DNA from: Thysanoteuthis rhombus
Taxonomy: Eukaryota > Mollusca > Cephalopoda > Oegopsida > Thysanoteuthidae
DNA: 64,000 nt
Reading direction: 5' to 3'
Assembly: GCA_963457665.1 (NCBI GenBank)
Contig: OY735219.1
Coordinates: forward strand, 24,211,685-24,275,684
The translations under genes and the position numbers were made by a program. Below the pieces are notes generated by a model, which worked only from the letters and a program-made list of their open reading frames with translations, did no database searches and had not been told where the DNA came from. How positions within the stretch are numbered: the first letter of the stretch is position 1; each line of letters opens with the position of its first letter. Shown here piece after piece: positions 1 through 12,990 of the stretch.

Positions 1-106
1 ACATTGAAAAAATTTTCAAAAATATTTTTGTATTACTTCAGTCATTTATTTCTCAAAAGTAATTTTCTTCAGTGTTTTTTTTTTTCTTTTGTTTTAACAT
101 ATTGTT

Positions 107-110
<4 letters not shown>

Positions 111-170
<60 letters not shown>
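111..170. repeat. (TA)n microsatellite
   Basis: About 30 uninterrupted TA dinucleotides followed by TG/TA-rich sequence to about 200. Long open frames here are an artefact of the repeat. Confidence 0.95.
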
Positions 171-178
<8 letters not shown>

Positions 179-1059
179 GTGTGTGTATATGTATATATAT
201 TAAACACTTGTTAGAATAAATAACCATTAAATGTGGGAAACGTTTGTTTCTGTGGGTAAATGGTTGTATAGTATTTGGTTATAATATTTGGAAAAAGGCG
301 TAACATGAAGAAACCATTACACCAATTTCATTTTGTCTAAGAACACTGGTTTTCAATGAACCAAAACAAGGGACATATCAATCCATTCTCCTGAAGAGAT
401 GTTAGAAATACATCGAAATAGCATATCGAGTTTTTTTTCTGAAGCTTTTTTGTCTTTTACTAATATATATGCATTCTGGAGGCCATAATGCATTCAATGA
501 AAATATCCGCTAATGTTTCTGTGGAATTACAGTGGTTCCTCAACATTGTTTTACTTCAAGACAATTCATTATTTCAAAGCTGTTAATACAGTGAATAAAT
601 TATTGTCTAATAAATTTCATCTTGGGTTTTTGTTATAAAGTGACCTATCTAATTTAACCTATCGTTACAATTACAGGTAGGAAATATTTTTGCCAGCAAA
701 GTTGTTACCTTCATGTGAAAGAATCCATTACTATGAACAGAAAGTAAAAGAAGTCGCACTGTTAATTATAATTGTATATTTTTTTCATTACGTGTATATA
801 ATCTTTCCTACAAATCATTTCTTATTTCCATATTTTATGAAAAACAAGCTGTGTTACTTGATTCCGTGTAAATTTTACCTCATCCTCTGCAAATAATTTA
901 ACAACTGAATAATCTAGAAAAGATTTTTTTAGGAATAGAATAGTTAGTGTTGTCACCAGATCTTTTGTTGCCGCTATAGCTATCTTAGACAGCTTATACG
1001 TAGGCAGATGTTTGTACGCGACCTGAAATCTTTCAGGAATAAACTAACTGCATAAATGT

Positions 1060-1190
1060 CGTTGGTATATCTCATGAAAGTAATGCCACTTTTGAGTGCA
1101 TGGTTACTTGAGAATATTAGTTCCTGTAAGTAAATATCTAGCACACTAATCCTCTAGAGGACTCTTTTTTTTTTTGTCACATGACTTGGA
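1060..1190 (+). repeat. Dispersed repeat, copy 1 (GCATGGTTA type)
   Basis: Shares the run GCATGGTTA, GAGAATATTAGTT, GTAAGTAAA, CTAGCA, ACTAATCC and GACTC with 2711-2790 in the same order and spacing. The preceding TGGTATATCTCATGAAAG TAATGCCACT module is found inverted at about 3253-3283. Probably a fragment of an unclassified interspersed element. Confidence 0.6.
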
Positions 1191-2710
1191 GGAAGATTAT
1201 CATTATTGTTGATATTGTCTTCATTTAGAACTATAGAAGAACCAAAGTTTCATTTTAACCCTGTGTTTTTATCAGCTGGATAGATATTGATGAGATTGTG
1301 GCATTTTGGCCTCTTTTCAGTTCAATTAGCCTACTTATTGATAATGAATGCTACTACTTTTGTCTTTTATCTGATGGCTTGAGATTTAGTTCTTACTCAA
1401 AAGATATTTATGAGAAAAACTGTGATTCAGGAACCAACAGAATGAATTTTTGTTACTACTTCATTCTCAAAACAAAAAGCCACTTTGAACAATCTTCATT
1501 TTTCTAACAAACCATTTTAGTGTAATAGTGTTTTTGGTCTTCTCAGTAGGAACAATACAACTCTGTTCAAGTTCAATTTTTGTTCCCTAAGAATTATATA
1601 TTTCCTTTTTCTTTCCATTAATATTTACTATTTTAGGTGTTTTGTGTCTTCCATCCAGATCATGGTCCTTTTCAAATCTTAATTCAACTAATTTCTGCTT
1701 TCTTCTCCTTTCCTTTATTTCAAAAATCAAATACGATGTGTTACTACGTTAACAAGTTTCCATACTGAGATCACTTTTATTGACCATCTTATTATTTGCA
1801 TCCTATACCGATTGACTATATGAACTCACCGCTGAACTAATCAATTTTTTAATGTTACACTTTACAATAATTTACAAGGAATTTCACAATCTAATGGCTC
1901 TTATTCGCAATGATGGCATACTAATCTAAGGGAGATAAATCTGTTTCATGGACGTAATAACTCTATCTTTGGAATTGGACTAGTAATGGTGCTCCACCTG
2001 ATGGTTTATAAATACACCTCAGAAATAATCCATTTTCGTCTATTTCATTGATTTACTATGAAAAGTTTAAATATTATTTTGACACTTATCAATGTTATCA
2101 CTAATTAGAAATAGATTGCTGTGCCTGCTTAATTATGAGTATAAATTTTTATCAAATCAACCATTAAAATGTTTTGTTTTCTGTTCGTTATTCTGAGTGT
2201 TGTAAATGATTGCATTTTTCTAATCAATATTTGTATTTTAAAACTGAGGCATATACAAATGCCAAGGAATTGTGTGAATATAAAAATCTGTTCCAGAAAG
2301 ATCCAGAACATTACCCCCAAAATAAAAGAATTTCATCTCTTAGAATGCTGTAAAAAAAGATTCAGGTCAAAATTTACAAAGAAACTATTGTATTAAAAAA
2401 TACTTTCTGTTTGCTCTGAAAGGATTTGAAGAATGCATCCAAAGCTGTTTTTATTTTGTCATTAAGCTGTTTAAGAAAAAAATAAGAGTAGTATTATTTA
2501 TCCCTACAAAGTTGCTGTTCCAAAATACTGATTCATTTAATGATTATTTTGATTATAAAAGGGGTTATTCATATTTTGCATGTTTGCAATTATCTTGATT
2601 CATAACATGAATGTGAATCAGTAAATTAAGCTTTGCAAATCTCCCTCTGATTGTATTTATATAGGTACATTGACATCTAATGGATCTTTAATGTTATGAA
2701 ACATAAAGTG

Positions 2711-2795
2711 CATGGTTAGATGAGAATATTAGTTGCCGTAAGTAAACTCTAGCATACTAATCCACTTGAAGACTCCTTTTGTCACTAACTGCTAA
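2711..2795 (+). repeat. Dispersed repeat, copy 2 (GCATGGTTA type)
   Basis: Diverged direct copy of 1097-1185: GCATGGTTAGATGAGAATAT onward to GACTCCTTTTGTCAC. The element's boundaries are not visible and no terminal repeats were found. Confidence 0.6.
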
Positions 2796-3509
2796 GTAAA
2801 ATGCTTCTAGAGGTCCTATTGAAACTCTACCTCACTTGAAAAAAAAAATAATTTGCAAAGGACACCTTTGCAATTAACATTTATTTTCTTGCTGGCTTGT
2901 GCTAGTTTTGCACTTGCCTTTGTAAAAGAAACCCATCCCCATTTCAACATATCAAAGATTGCTGAAATTTAGGTTAGCTGGGGTGAATGTCTTAAAATAT
3001 CAGTAATTGTGTTTTACTAACAAGTAATCCGTCATTGAGGCTGAAGTCAAGATTTCCAACCTGTTGAAGAGAGGGAGATGAGATGAAAGATTAAGGCTGG
3101 GGGGGAGGGAAATCATTTTATAGGTTGCGTTCTTACCTGCCATTGAGTACTACAAGACACAGCTTCTCTTAACTACTTACTGCTTTCAGGTACTAATTGT
3201 ATACGAGCGTTGCAGAGAAAGCTAATAGCTCCTTCCTAATATGGTAGATATGAGTGGCATTACTTTCATCATATATACCAAGCTTTGTGTGTGTGTTAAG
3301 ATTTTAAACGTGACAGAAGGAAATGGTAAATCTCTGCTATTGAAAATATGACAGTTATGTCATCATCGAAAATCAAAGGAAATATTTGTACCTCGCATGA
3401 ATGTAGACTGCACATGTACCAGAACTATCATCTAAAAAATTATCTTAAAAAAATTGATCTTTAATCTAAAATAATCTATAGAAAAATATTAACTTTCAAC
3501 ATTGTTGGT

Positions 3510-3639
3510 TGGTCAAAAATTACCGTAGAGACCCCGAAAAGCAGTTTAAGGGGGAAAAAAAAATTTTTTTTCAAGCAATGCTTAGTGGTGCACTCATGCA
3601 AATTTTCAAGGTTGTAGCCCAAAAAATGTGACCTCAAAT

Positions 3640-3681
<42 letters not shown>

Positions 3682-3690
3682 TGCAAGCAG
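3510..3690 (+). repeat. Interspersed repeat ending in (AC)n, copy 1
   Basis: Contains the TTAGTGGTGCACTCATGCAA and TTTTCAAGGTTGTAG segments that recur, diverged, near 22820-22860, and runs into an (AC)n tract at 3642-3678. The other copies end in short ACACACAGACA-type tails or none, suggesting the dinucleotide belongs to the element's 3' end. Confidence 0.4.
3642..3678. repeat. (AC)n microsatellite
   Basis: Uninterrupted AC dinucleotides of about 36 bases, followed by AAACATGCAAGC. It appears to be the tail of the repeat just upstream. Confidence 0.95.
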
Positions 3691-5394
3691 AGAGAAAGAA
3701 TCTGTTGTCTACTGGTTGATCTGGATGGTCAGTTGTGGGGCTCTTGTTAAGGACAATAATTGCTTTAATCCTCAAATCCTTTTAATGGGTTTGCACCAAC
3801 TCCAAAAAGCTCTTCAAGTTCAATTCCTGAGCATCTCAAAAGGTTCATTGTAAAATATAGCTGCATTCTTACAAGAGAGAGAGAAAATAGTAACAATTAC
3901 TTGCCTTATGACAATTTCTCACACTGTATGACACTTTGGTATTTAAATCACACAAAATTCTATTGTATAGAAATATGTCTTTGAGGAAATGAAAAAAAAA
4001 CTGCCTAGTGATGAATATTCTCTTCTGTTTTCTTTGAGCAAATTTGTTTTTTGTTTTTTTTTTCATTAGGAATAATTCAAAGTTGCAATATTTTCCCTTG
4101 ATAATTTCTGAAAAATTATCTTTTTAAGTTATTGCACACAACCGAATGGTGTGTCCAATGCTAATGTTTCCAATATTTGTCATTTATTGCTGTAATCTCA
4201 ACTAAGACACTATTTTGAACATTATCCTTATTATTGGCATTATTTCAAAGATGGCGGATTTTTTCTTAGGACTATTTTCCATCTTATTGACCCCCCTATC
4301 AAAGTTGATTATGGGGATAACAGCATTTTGCTGCTATTTCCTGGACAAGCAAGGTAGTTATGGGAGAGTGGTTTGCCTAAGGAGACAATGGGACAGCACT
4401 CGGGGGAAAAGAATTTTCATACTTTTTCCAAGAGCATTAGAGTTAAATTAGTATAAACAGCCTCTGATAAAATTCAAACTTGGTTCGATGATTCTCTTTT
4501 CTCTGCTGGTAACTATCATATCACCCTGACAACTCCATCACTTACCATAATATTCAATTACACCATAAGTGGTGGATGGGGGTTGTTGCTTTCTCCTACA
4601 TATTTTGTATGTTATGTTGAAGAAATAAATTTGTTGACTACATTACAGTATAACTCTTCAAGAAAAACAAAAAAGAACTTTGTTAAATAGGAAGAAATGC
4701 TATTCAAATATTATTCACTAAGCTGTATTTCAAATGCTTCACACTTTCTAGAAGAGTTTATTATATTGTATTCATATCAGCAAGTTTGTAGATGTTATTT
4801 GACATTCACGTGAGTAAATCAATTTGAAAAAAGATCATTTATAATGAATTTATGCATTATATTCAACTATCATTCACTTTCCACATAATACATCGGCGGT
4901 TCTATTAGAGATGCCTTTACCATGGGACATTACTAAGATAGGTATACGTAGTTATCTCCCTTGACTACTCTCAAGTAACATAAAATGACCATAAAGAGTT
5001 ATTATCCTTGTTTGTCTTTAAATATAATGTCTGCTGATAATGATTATCTTTGAATTTCTTTCCTTTGTAATCTCATTTCATCTTTTTATCGTAATGTGAT
5101 ATGTGTAAACACACATACATTCTTGTGTATGGAAAGATTGTTTTTGTCTGGTTTTACAATGGGAGGAATTCCAGGTGCAGACCAGGACTTTATTAGGAAA
5201 TAGAAATAACCTATTTCTGAATAAAATAACATTTTTTTTATTGAATAGTAGTCTCGATTTTGTACTTATTGATTTTTTGCTTATATAATTATATAATGTT
5301 GATAGTATTAAAGATCATTAACAAAACTTGTTAATATAGATTTCTTTAGTTTATAAGTAGATCTGACTGGCTATGATCATATATATCACATTTT

Positions 5395-5730
5395 CAGGAG
5401 TTAAAGGGCTGAAAATGTAAACAGTAACTCTTTTCTTTTGATTTTTGTTTTTGTTTTTGATTCCCCCTGCCTTGGGGGGGGGGGTCAATTTGTAATATAA
5501 ATTTATGCTGAATTGATCCCTGAGTTTGCATCCAATAACATTCAGTTTTTGTATTTTTTTTTAATTCAAGACTTTTTTAGTAATCACTGCCAAACAAAAG
5601 GCGAGAAAAATAATTTTTTCATTGATCATCCCTTCTTCCAAATTTTTTCATTGGTCATCCCCAACAAGGCATGCTGCCAAAAGACAATGGTCACGTGACG
5701 GTGTCCATTGAGTGACTAACCCGACCTGTT
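5395..5730 (+). repeat. GAGGGCTGAAAA-family dispersed repeat, copy 1
   Basis: Begins near GTTAAAGGGCTGAAAA and ends near GAGTGACTAACCCGACCTG. Internal landmarks are a G-run followed by TCAATTTG, TTTATGCTGAATTGATCCCT, AAAAGGCGAGAA, and a GTCACGTGACGG box. The same landmarks in the same order occur at 19135 and 48178. No terminal inverted repeat or open frame is visible. Confidence 0.75.
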
Positions 5731-8700
5731 CAAATACAAATCATTTTGTTGTAATTTTCTAACAATTATTCTTTCAATTTTTGCTTTCATATAGCTGTGG
5801 CTGACATGAAAGAAAAAATCATTTATTAGAACTAAAATTTTTGGTTTAATCTCATTACAGTACATGTGCCATCTGCAATAGATATAATTAGTGACTTTTG
5901 ACTCTGATTCAATTTTATTTGAAAATGAAGGCATTCAAGTGCACACAGATAATGTGCAATGAGAGGGTATTTTTTTTTCTATTTTTCCCCCAAAATGAAT
6001 TGGTTTATTCACATTCTATTAAAATTATATCAACAGGATGATTTTTAATTCTTATAAAATGATTTTAACCAATTCAAAATTAAATATATCCCTGAAATAA
6101 TTTGAAACAATACCCACTTTATGTACTGTTGTGTTATATCATTTTTTCCATTGCCAATTCTTATGTGAGCAAATCTTGGCTGTCTATGGTTAAGTAAGTA
6201 CCACTTGTACACTGCTGTCAATAGTTATGTCCATATCTGTTGCCAGGTGTTCATCCACATCATCAGCCATGACATTTCACGAGTTGTTATACCTTTTAAC
6301 GGTAATGGTTAATTCCTTGTAGCCAAATTATGTTAGTACTTTCAGATGTTTTGTAAATATGTTGTATTTGTTTGGTAGGACTCATTATTGATACACCATA
6401 ATGTTGAGTTAATCACTTGTTATCAATATTGACTTTATTTCAAAATATATATATATATGTGTGTGTGTGTGGCTAGCTCACAAATCTCATGGGTGATCTT
6501 GTACCATCTTATAAAGCTCACAATACACAATTCATTATTATTCTAGTAATATCATCAATAATTGCTCAAAGCTTATCGCTTGTCTGATCTGCTCTGTTTA
6601 CCGATTGCCTTCTGATTGACAGTCTGCAATGAAAATCAATTAAAACTGAAATGAAAGAAATGCTAGTTGAAAATTAATAATAGCCATTGTATAGTTCTAT
6701 TCTAATTCAGCATTTCCCAATCTTTCCTGCATCCCTTTCTTTGATGACAAGTCAAATCGGTCTGCACCTTCCCTAAATCTTCCATTGTGGTATTCAAATA
6801 CAGGTGACGTTTAATTTGAAAAAGTTTCTTTTACATTTTTCATGAGTTCTACCACAGACTTTGAGCAAGAAGCAACAGGTATTGATGAAAACGTCTGAAA
6901 CTTGAAATTTATCAATTTTATTGTGATAGTCTTAGTATTATTAATGAAAGAAAGAACTAAAGTACTGACTTAAAATCATTTTTGTTTACTATATAGGTCC
7001 AAAATTAATCGGGTTGAAAACTTGTTTATACTCACGATAAAGATTTATCCTGACACTAATTCCAGCACTCCTTGGAATCAATTTTAGCACCTCAGGTTGG
7101 GAAAAACTGTTCTAGTTCTCTGACTGTTATATACTTTTGTCTGTGATAGTCTTATAGTAGGAGGATTGCATCAACAGTAGTAGTAGTAGTAGTAGTTGTG
7201 AGGTAGCAACCCATCTATCCAATATATAGGAAGTTCATTTGATTTTTGAAACAGTTAGTGACATTACCAAAAAAAACATCCTTCTACTGGAGTCAAAAAG
7301 TGTAAGTTCTCAAACATCAAACGATGTTCTGAAAAAACATTGAAAAAAATAACAGGACAACAATAATTCTGTTATGGCAGTGATAACTGTTTTTCAAGAG
7401 CATATTTTTCTTTGTAAAAACAGTTTAACTTGATCCCAATATGTCTATTGTGCTTCTAGAATCAAAAAGCATGTGTGTCCTAAATTTCAGTTGAATCCAT
7501 CAAGTAGTTTCAGTTTGGATTCATATGTATACACACACAACTTTTGTTTAAGATATATGAGCAAAAATATCTCCAACAATACCTCTTTGCAGCATCTATT
7601 GTTCATGAACCCACCTCAAATTTTAACAGTGGTATTATTGTTGATGTTGTATGAAGAGAAAATACTTGTTTGAAAAGAGTCAACTTGAAATATTCTTGGC
7701 AGTTGGTTTGTTGTACAACAGTACAAATAGTATTTGGTTTGGCATTCATCCCCAGTAAGAATAAACTAGATAAATAGGATATTGTACAAGTATTTTCTTA
7801 ACTAGATTGAGATCAATTAGTTTTGTATGATAAATAAAAACTCTTTTGTGGCTCTTTTTGCTAAAACAAACAGTAGCATCTTTTCATCTCTTTTTTTTTT
7901 TTTCTTTTTTCATTTAAGAATTAACACATTACTGCACACACAGATAATTTCAGATATATAAGATCAAAATTTTAAATTCTTTCACTGAAATCTGTTTTTA
8001 AAACAACTTGAATGGAGTTTTTGTGTATCTGTCTAGTGATTTAGATTCCCTTCTTGGGTCACTTTGGTCCTTAATCCTTACCTTAGAACTTGGTTTTACA
8101 AACTTCTAGAGGTCCACATTTTTGTAAATAAAAGGAAATAAAATTTTTTTTAATCTTTCCCTAACTATGCAGAAATTTCCCTAATGGAAACAAATTGATA
8201 TTTTCTTCCTTATATATATATAACATTTCTGTGTCTGTAAAATGCTAATTCAATTTTACTTGTTTTGACTGGCAGTTGACTAGCATTTATAAAATTTATT
8301 TTGATTCTCATTTAAACTGATTTCTGAAAGTAGTTACTGATAAATAGTTCCTGATTTTTATTTTTTTTTTAATCAATAATCTTTTTCCTCTCTCCCTTTC
8401 TCTGATATAAATTAGAAATTTGCCAAATCTAAGTTTCCAGGTTATATTTAGGAAATGGTACATTTTTAGACTTTGCAGACGCTTTTTGGAGATATAGACA
8501 GATTTTAGATAAGAATAAATTCAGTCTTAAATGTACAACCAGGAGCGGTTTTAGTTCAAAGAGAAAATTTTCAGTTTTGATAAATCTACTGTTCGTTCTT
8601 GTTCCATCCATTGTTCACCATATAATATATGTAATTATGTTTGAAAGAAGAGTGAAGTGGGTGAGCAACTTAAATATAACACATGAAATAAACAGATGTA

Positions 8701-9324
8701 TTTTGCCAAAGAGCCCACTCAGAAAGTAACCAGGAATGGAGATTAGGTTTAAAGGCAGATAAAAATTCTTATTTCTTGTGTGCGCGTGCGTGCGTATGTG
8801 TGTGTGTGCATGCATATTAATCAGTGCTACTAGAGAAAAACTTTCAGGTGGAAAGACCATATATATTGCCAGGGAAGCAGGTAACCACCTTCAGGAAAGA
8901 ATCCTTCTAATCTATAGCATTTTACCAGTGGTCATTTGCCAAGGTTTAGAGGAAAGTTATTGTTTGCCGTACACTAATCTGTAACCAATCAAATTCATGA
9001 AATCTTACCTGTAGAGTATTTACTTTATTCTTCTATGGTGCTAAGAATGAACGGACTGTATGGGGGTGTGAGGTTCTGTATGGATGGTGGTTGGCTCTGG
9101 AGTGTGCCAAGCAGCAACTTACCTGTCTGCATCAGTTATTTTTAGTTGCATTTACAGAGTTTGGAATTGAGTTGAAGCGCTATCCTTTTCTCTCTACATA
9201 AGGTTGGCGCGTAAAGACTTTGCATCATATTGGAAGTGTAAGCCAAGTTACAAGCTTGAGAGATATCAGAAAAATTGGTGATGAGGATGAAAATCAGATT
9301 TGATTTCGTTCTTGGAGATTGCAA

Positions 9325-9740
9325 GTTTAAGAGCATCACTTTTGTGACTCAACCCATTACTTCACTTCTACCTGCAGGAATATGGGCAAGCTCTTGAATA
9401 TCACAGATATGATCTCAACCTTGGTAGAAGAACTCTTGGAGACAAAACAGGTGAAGTAAAGGCCAGTGGAAATCTTGGAAACATTCTTGAGGTTTTGAGC
9501 TAATTCAATCTGGCTATTGTTTGTTGTCAGACATCTTGACTTCTCTCAGGAAATCTGAGACAAACTCTGTGTGGGCATTTTATAAATAAGGCAATGTCTA
9601 TCATACAAAGGTAAGACCTACTGGCTACAGTGGACAAAGATCCTGGTAAATTTTTATCAGAAGTCAGAGAATCCCTCTAAAAAGTAGAATATTATCTACA
9701 AAACGTATAGGTTGTACAGGGATTAGATTAGAGATAATGT
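9325..9740 (+). pseudogene. Degraded GPSM2/LGN/Pins-like TPR sequence, forward copy
   Basis: Translation across several frameshifts recovers consecutive tetratricopeptide segments of the Pins/LGN spindle-orientation adaptor: FYLQEYGQALEYHRYDLNL then GDKTGEVKASGNLGNILEVL (9366-9501), AIVCCQ and RHLDFSQEI-DKLC (9513-9560), GNVYHTK (9590-9610), and DPGKFLSEVRESL-K-EYY (9644-9696). These match the family's order and spacing (YHRHDLxLA, KASGNLGNTLKVLG, AIVCCQRHLD, GNVYHAKG, DPGEFPEEVR). In-frame stops and at least three frameshifts rule out function. Upstream sequence to about 9260 may belong too but is too diverged. The continuous order without introns suggests a processed copy, which is inference. 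Confidence 0.72.
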
Positions 9741-9989
9741 TACTGTATTTACAATTGTATGGTAAATCCTCTATTAAAATTGAAGTAGCCAATGCTTTTG
9801 ATTTTTTTTTTTTTTTTTTTTCCAATATCTATTTTGAGTAGGGCATACACAGACATTCAATAATATCAATAAACTACAGTGGGCTGTTGTATTCTTATTA
9901 TTCAAGGATAAAGAATCCAATTTTGGATTCACTTCTAGTTCTCCGAATTTGTAATCATAATTTACCTGGAAACAAATAAATACCTGATC

Positions 9990-10200
9990 CCTATACAATC
10001 TCTTGGTTTTGTTCATAATATTCTGCTACTTTCTGGAGGGATTCTTTGACTTCTGGTTGAAATTCACCTGGATCTCATTGTCTTCTACGGTTGAAATATT
10101 TCCTTTCTTATGATAGACATTGCCGAAATCTGTATGATGCTACAGATTGTTCTATATATTTGCCTGTGATCTGTTAGTCTGATCTCGAATCTATGATGAA
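9990..10200 (-). pseudogene. Degraded GPSM2/LGN/Pins-like TPR sequence, inverted second copy
   Basis: On the minus strand, FGNVYHKKGK (about 10098-10130) is followed after a short frame-broken gap by DPGEF-QPEVKESLQKVAEYY (about 10010-10075) and EQN-EIV. This is the same TPR stretch as the plus-strand copy at 9590-9710, and both continue with a related GTA-AGGGAT sequence. The preceding TPR helix is only faintly recognisable to about 10200. Stops interrupt the frame. A 22-base A run on this strand (9801-9822) lies further downstream. Confidence 0.68.
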
Positions 10201-11899
10201 GTGAAACTAGATATTTATATTCAAGATCAGTCATAAAACAATCATAGAACAGTCATAGTAAAAGTCTAATCATGTCCCATTTGTTAGATCCAGATTAGTA
10301 TTAACTATTTGAACAAAAAATCAGTGATTATGATAAAAAATGAGTGGAAAAAAAATAGATATTGAAAATTTTGTGAATTCTTTATTGTTCTACCCCCCAA
10401 AATTGTGTCAAATATAAATCTCAAGCTCTACGACAAGAACACTTATCAGAGGAAGTTTTGGAATCCATCCTCTTTCCAAGCTTATCAGTTTTATGGGATT
10501 TCTTGGTGAAGTTAAATATATATATAATTTGGCACAATCTCTTGTCACTGCTTCCTCAGCTACTGGCCTTTTGGTCCCTTCCTGTATGTTTACACATGGC
10601 CACATGTTGATAAATCTAAGTCTGTGGATAAGGACTGTGGGATTAAGTAGCAGGAGGGAGGCTCTTATCAAACTTGAAATTCTAGCTACTTGAAATTTAG
10701 TCAAAAGGCCAGGTAAGAAAATGTAGTGAAATAAGTGGTTAGCAGAGTAATTTGGGCATCATTCAATTATCTGAAATTATCAGAAGAAATTGATTCCAAA
10801 TTTCAGGTCTGTGGAACTTGCAAGCTATCCTTGGTACTCCTTCAGTACTACCTTTTTTGGAACTTGACTTTCTACATTTTTTTTTTTAACCTTTATTTCT
10901 ATATCAGTATATTTTTTTCTCTGTAACAAAAACTAGCAAAATTTGGGATCTTGGAAGAGACGAATGGATTGTCATATTCCCCATCAAAGTTGTATTAATA
11001 TTATCAAACAAAAAAAATCATTGCCAAAGTTTATAATGCTTGGTACTGTTGATTGTCGAAAGATTTTCACTATTTTTAGGAATATCTTGATATGTAATCT
11101 CCAAACCATCAAGTTTTTTGCAAATAAAAGCTTTATTCTTGATAACTTTTTGGTTTAGAGTGTCTCATAGTTTTTTCTTATTTTACCACAACCTGTTGAA
11201 TAAGTTACGACACATTTGGATTATATTAGTTACTCCTTGCCATTCAGGAGTTTTCCATTTGTAGTTTTGATAATTTGTGGTTCAGTCATGAATAACTCAA
11301 TGAGAGTATTTTTGAGAGTTTTTTTGGGTGTACCACAAAAAATTGTATCATAGAAAATACTATGTACAGGATTAACAAAACATAGAAAGTTTTGGAAATC
11401 ATGAAGTCTTATGTATTTATAATATAGCATCTACCACAGTTTTTTTAACAAAAAGGGATATGTCCATAACGATGCCTGGAACTTGTAATCTATTTGTCTT
11501 GTAATCTTCGTATTATCATTAAAAAGAAAGATAGTTGAAAATTATCAACTTTAAATTTTAACCCGGATATAATTGTGGTTGAAAACTTGTTTACACTTAC
11601 AAACTCTGTGTATGTGAGACATGTATGTTGCATTATCATCATTGACGTAAGGAATTTTATATATCGGTCCTCCTCATCATATGAAAGACATAGTTGGAAT
11701 GTGGAAGGGAATACAATACTGTAGTTAGTCTATCCTCACATAGGCATAAAGTTATTTGAACAATATTTTGGACATGAGACCATTTTTTCCCATTCACTGT
11801 TCTGTAGTTTTATGAAATCTATTTTATATATAAATTTGGATTCTCTGATTAAATAGAACGAAAGTATAAAAGATACTTGAATAGATGATTTCTTAGAAT

Positions 11900-12376
11900 T
11901 TCAAAGTTTTTTTTTCTTCAACCCATTCTTCTTGTTAATGTTAACATGAAGTTTTGGCCAATCCATTCTGTGACCTTCTTCTGGTGTATAATCCAAATAT
12001 GATGGTGTTAAACAGATTTTTTCTCCCATTTCCCTGTGGAGTCGTAGATGATTCATTGGGTTGAATTGTCTGTCATACTCCACTGACATGTCGATGTGTG
12101 TTGCCTCTTTCAGTTTCCCACTGCATTCATTCACTTTCTATACTTAGGACTTGGGACTTCCCTGAATGGATAGTCTCCACCTTTCCCTCTCCAGATATGG
12201 TCAGCCATCCCAGACTTTTCTATTTTGCCCTTGATTACGACTTTTTCAATGCTCCTTGAGTTGGACTTAGAGACCTGCTTGTTTCTCCTGTACAGAACTT
12301 TCCATATAAGCCAATTCTGTTTTACCACCATCATATTCAGATAGTGCACTTGAAGGCTGTAGAATGGATCAGCCAA
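11900..12376 (-). mobile_element. Penelope-like (GIY-YIG) retroelement C-terminal fragment
   Basis: The minus strand reads SIEKVVIKGKIEKSGMADHIW, close to the linker and endonuclease-like C-terminal part of GIY-YIG-bearing Penelope-like elements (typically ...RKAVVRGEIEKSGMADHIW...), followed by a gap and then KLKEATHIDM, the usual (R/K)LKEA-H-tail. The frame is broken between the two parts at about 12131 and no reverse transcriptase region is seen. It is a dead fragment. The exact superfamily is from memory of related sequences and is less certain than its being a retroelement. Confidence 0.5.
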
Positions 12377-12425
12377 AATGTCATGTTAGCAAATCAAACC
12401 ACGAGGAGTTCAATCATCTGAAAAG
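12340..12425 (+). repeat. GGCTGTAGAATGGATCA-type repeat, copy 1
   Basis: TTGAAGGCTGTAGAATGGAT then CAGCCAAAATGTCATGTTAG. The same block recurs, diverged, at 20430, 30955 and 44625, with a shorter tail resembling GGAGTTCAATC at 24200. Copies at 12340 and 20430 also share the preceding ACCATCATAT-T-GATA. Confidence 0.6.
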
Positions 12426-12789
12426 CTCTTTGAATGTTACTGTCTATATTTTTGAGGAGGGTCATTATCTTAGAATTTATCTGTAGAGTTTCAACGGCTC
12501 GATTGACAATCTTTGAATTTCTTTTTATGAAATAAAGAAGCAGTTTTATAAGACATAGAGAAAGTTGACGATGAAAGTATTATGACTCTAAACTGCACAC
12601 ACAAATGAATGGACAGCTAAAAAAAATTAATCTTCTCCGCAATATCTCAAGTTTTCTCATTTCATTTTAGGAGAATTTTATCTAAATCTTGAGTTTTTTC
12701 AGAGCAGGATGGCTTAAAAGTAAGTTTATCATTTGTAGTTGACAATTTTCATTAAATTATTATGTAAAGAGATGGGCTTTAGTCATCAC

Positions 12790-12990
12790 TATTATGGGAA
12801 GGCTCTGTTGCTAGAATATCAGACAATATAAAAAACATAAGATGGCATGATCTGGACAAGTTCAGAATGTTTTGGCACCGTGATACTTGAATGAAAAAAC
12901 TGGTAGATTTTGGGGGAGGCCCATGTCCAACAACTGGGACTTTGAAAAGCTGATTAGTGATAGTGTTGTAATGGTAGGAATTGGGTCGGT
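12790..12990 (+). mobile_element. LINE C-terminal remnant
   Basis: A short frame-broken stretch encodes DLDKFRMFWHRD (12854-12889) and, one frame over, a run ending KTGRFWGRPMSNNWDFEKL (12897-12950). This resembles the end of non-LTR endonuclease/reverse transcriptase ORFs (DELDKF-xx-W-x-A-xDRxxW-xxLGEA-VQQW). No RT core is nearby. Confidence 0.4.

Noticed and set aside
4215..4451. 78-residue frame containing CLRRQW as a gene
   Set aside because: No similarity I can name; likely repeat-derived and not flanked by usable splice sites.
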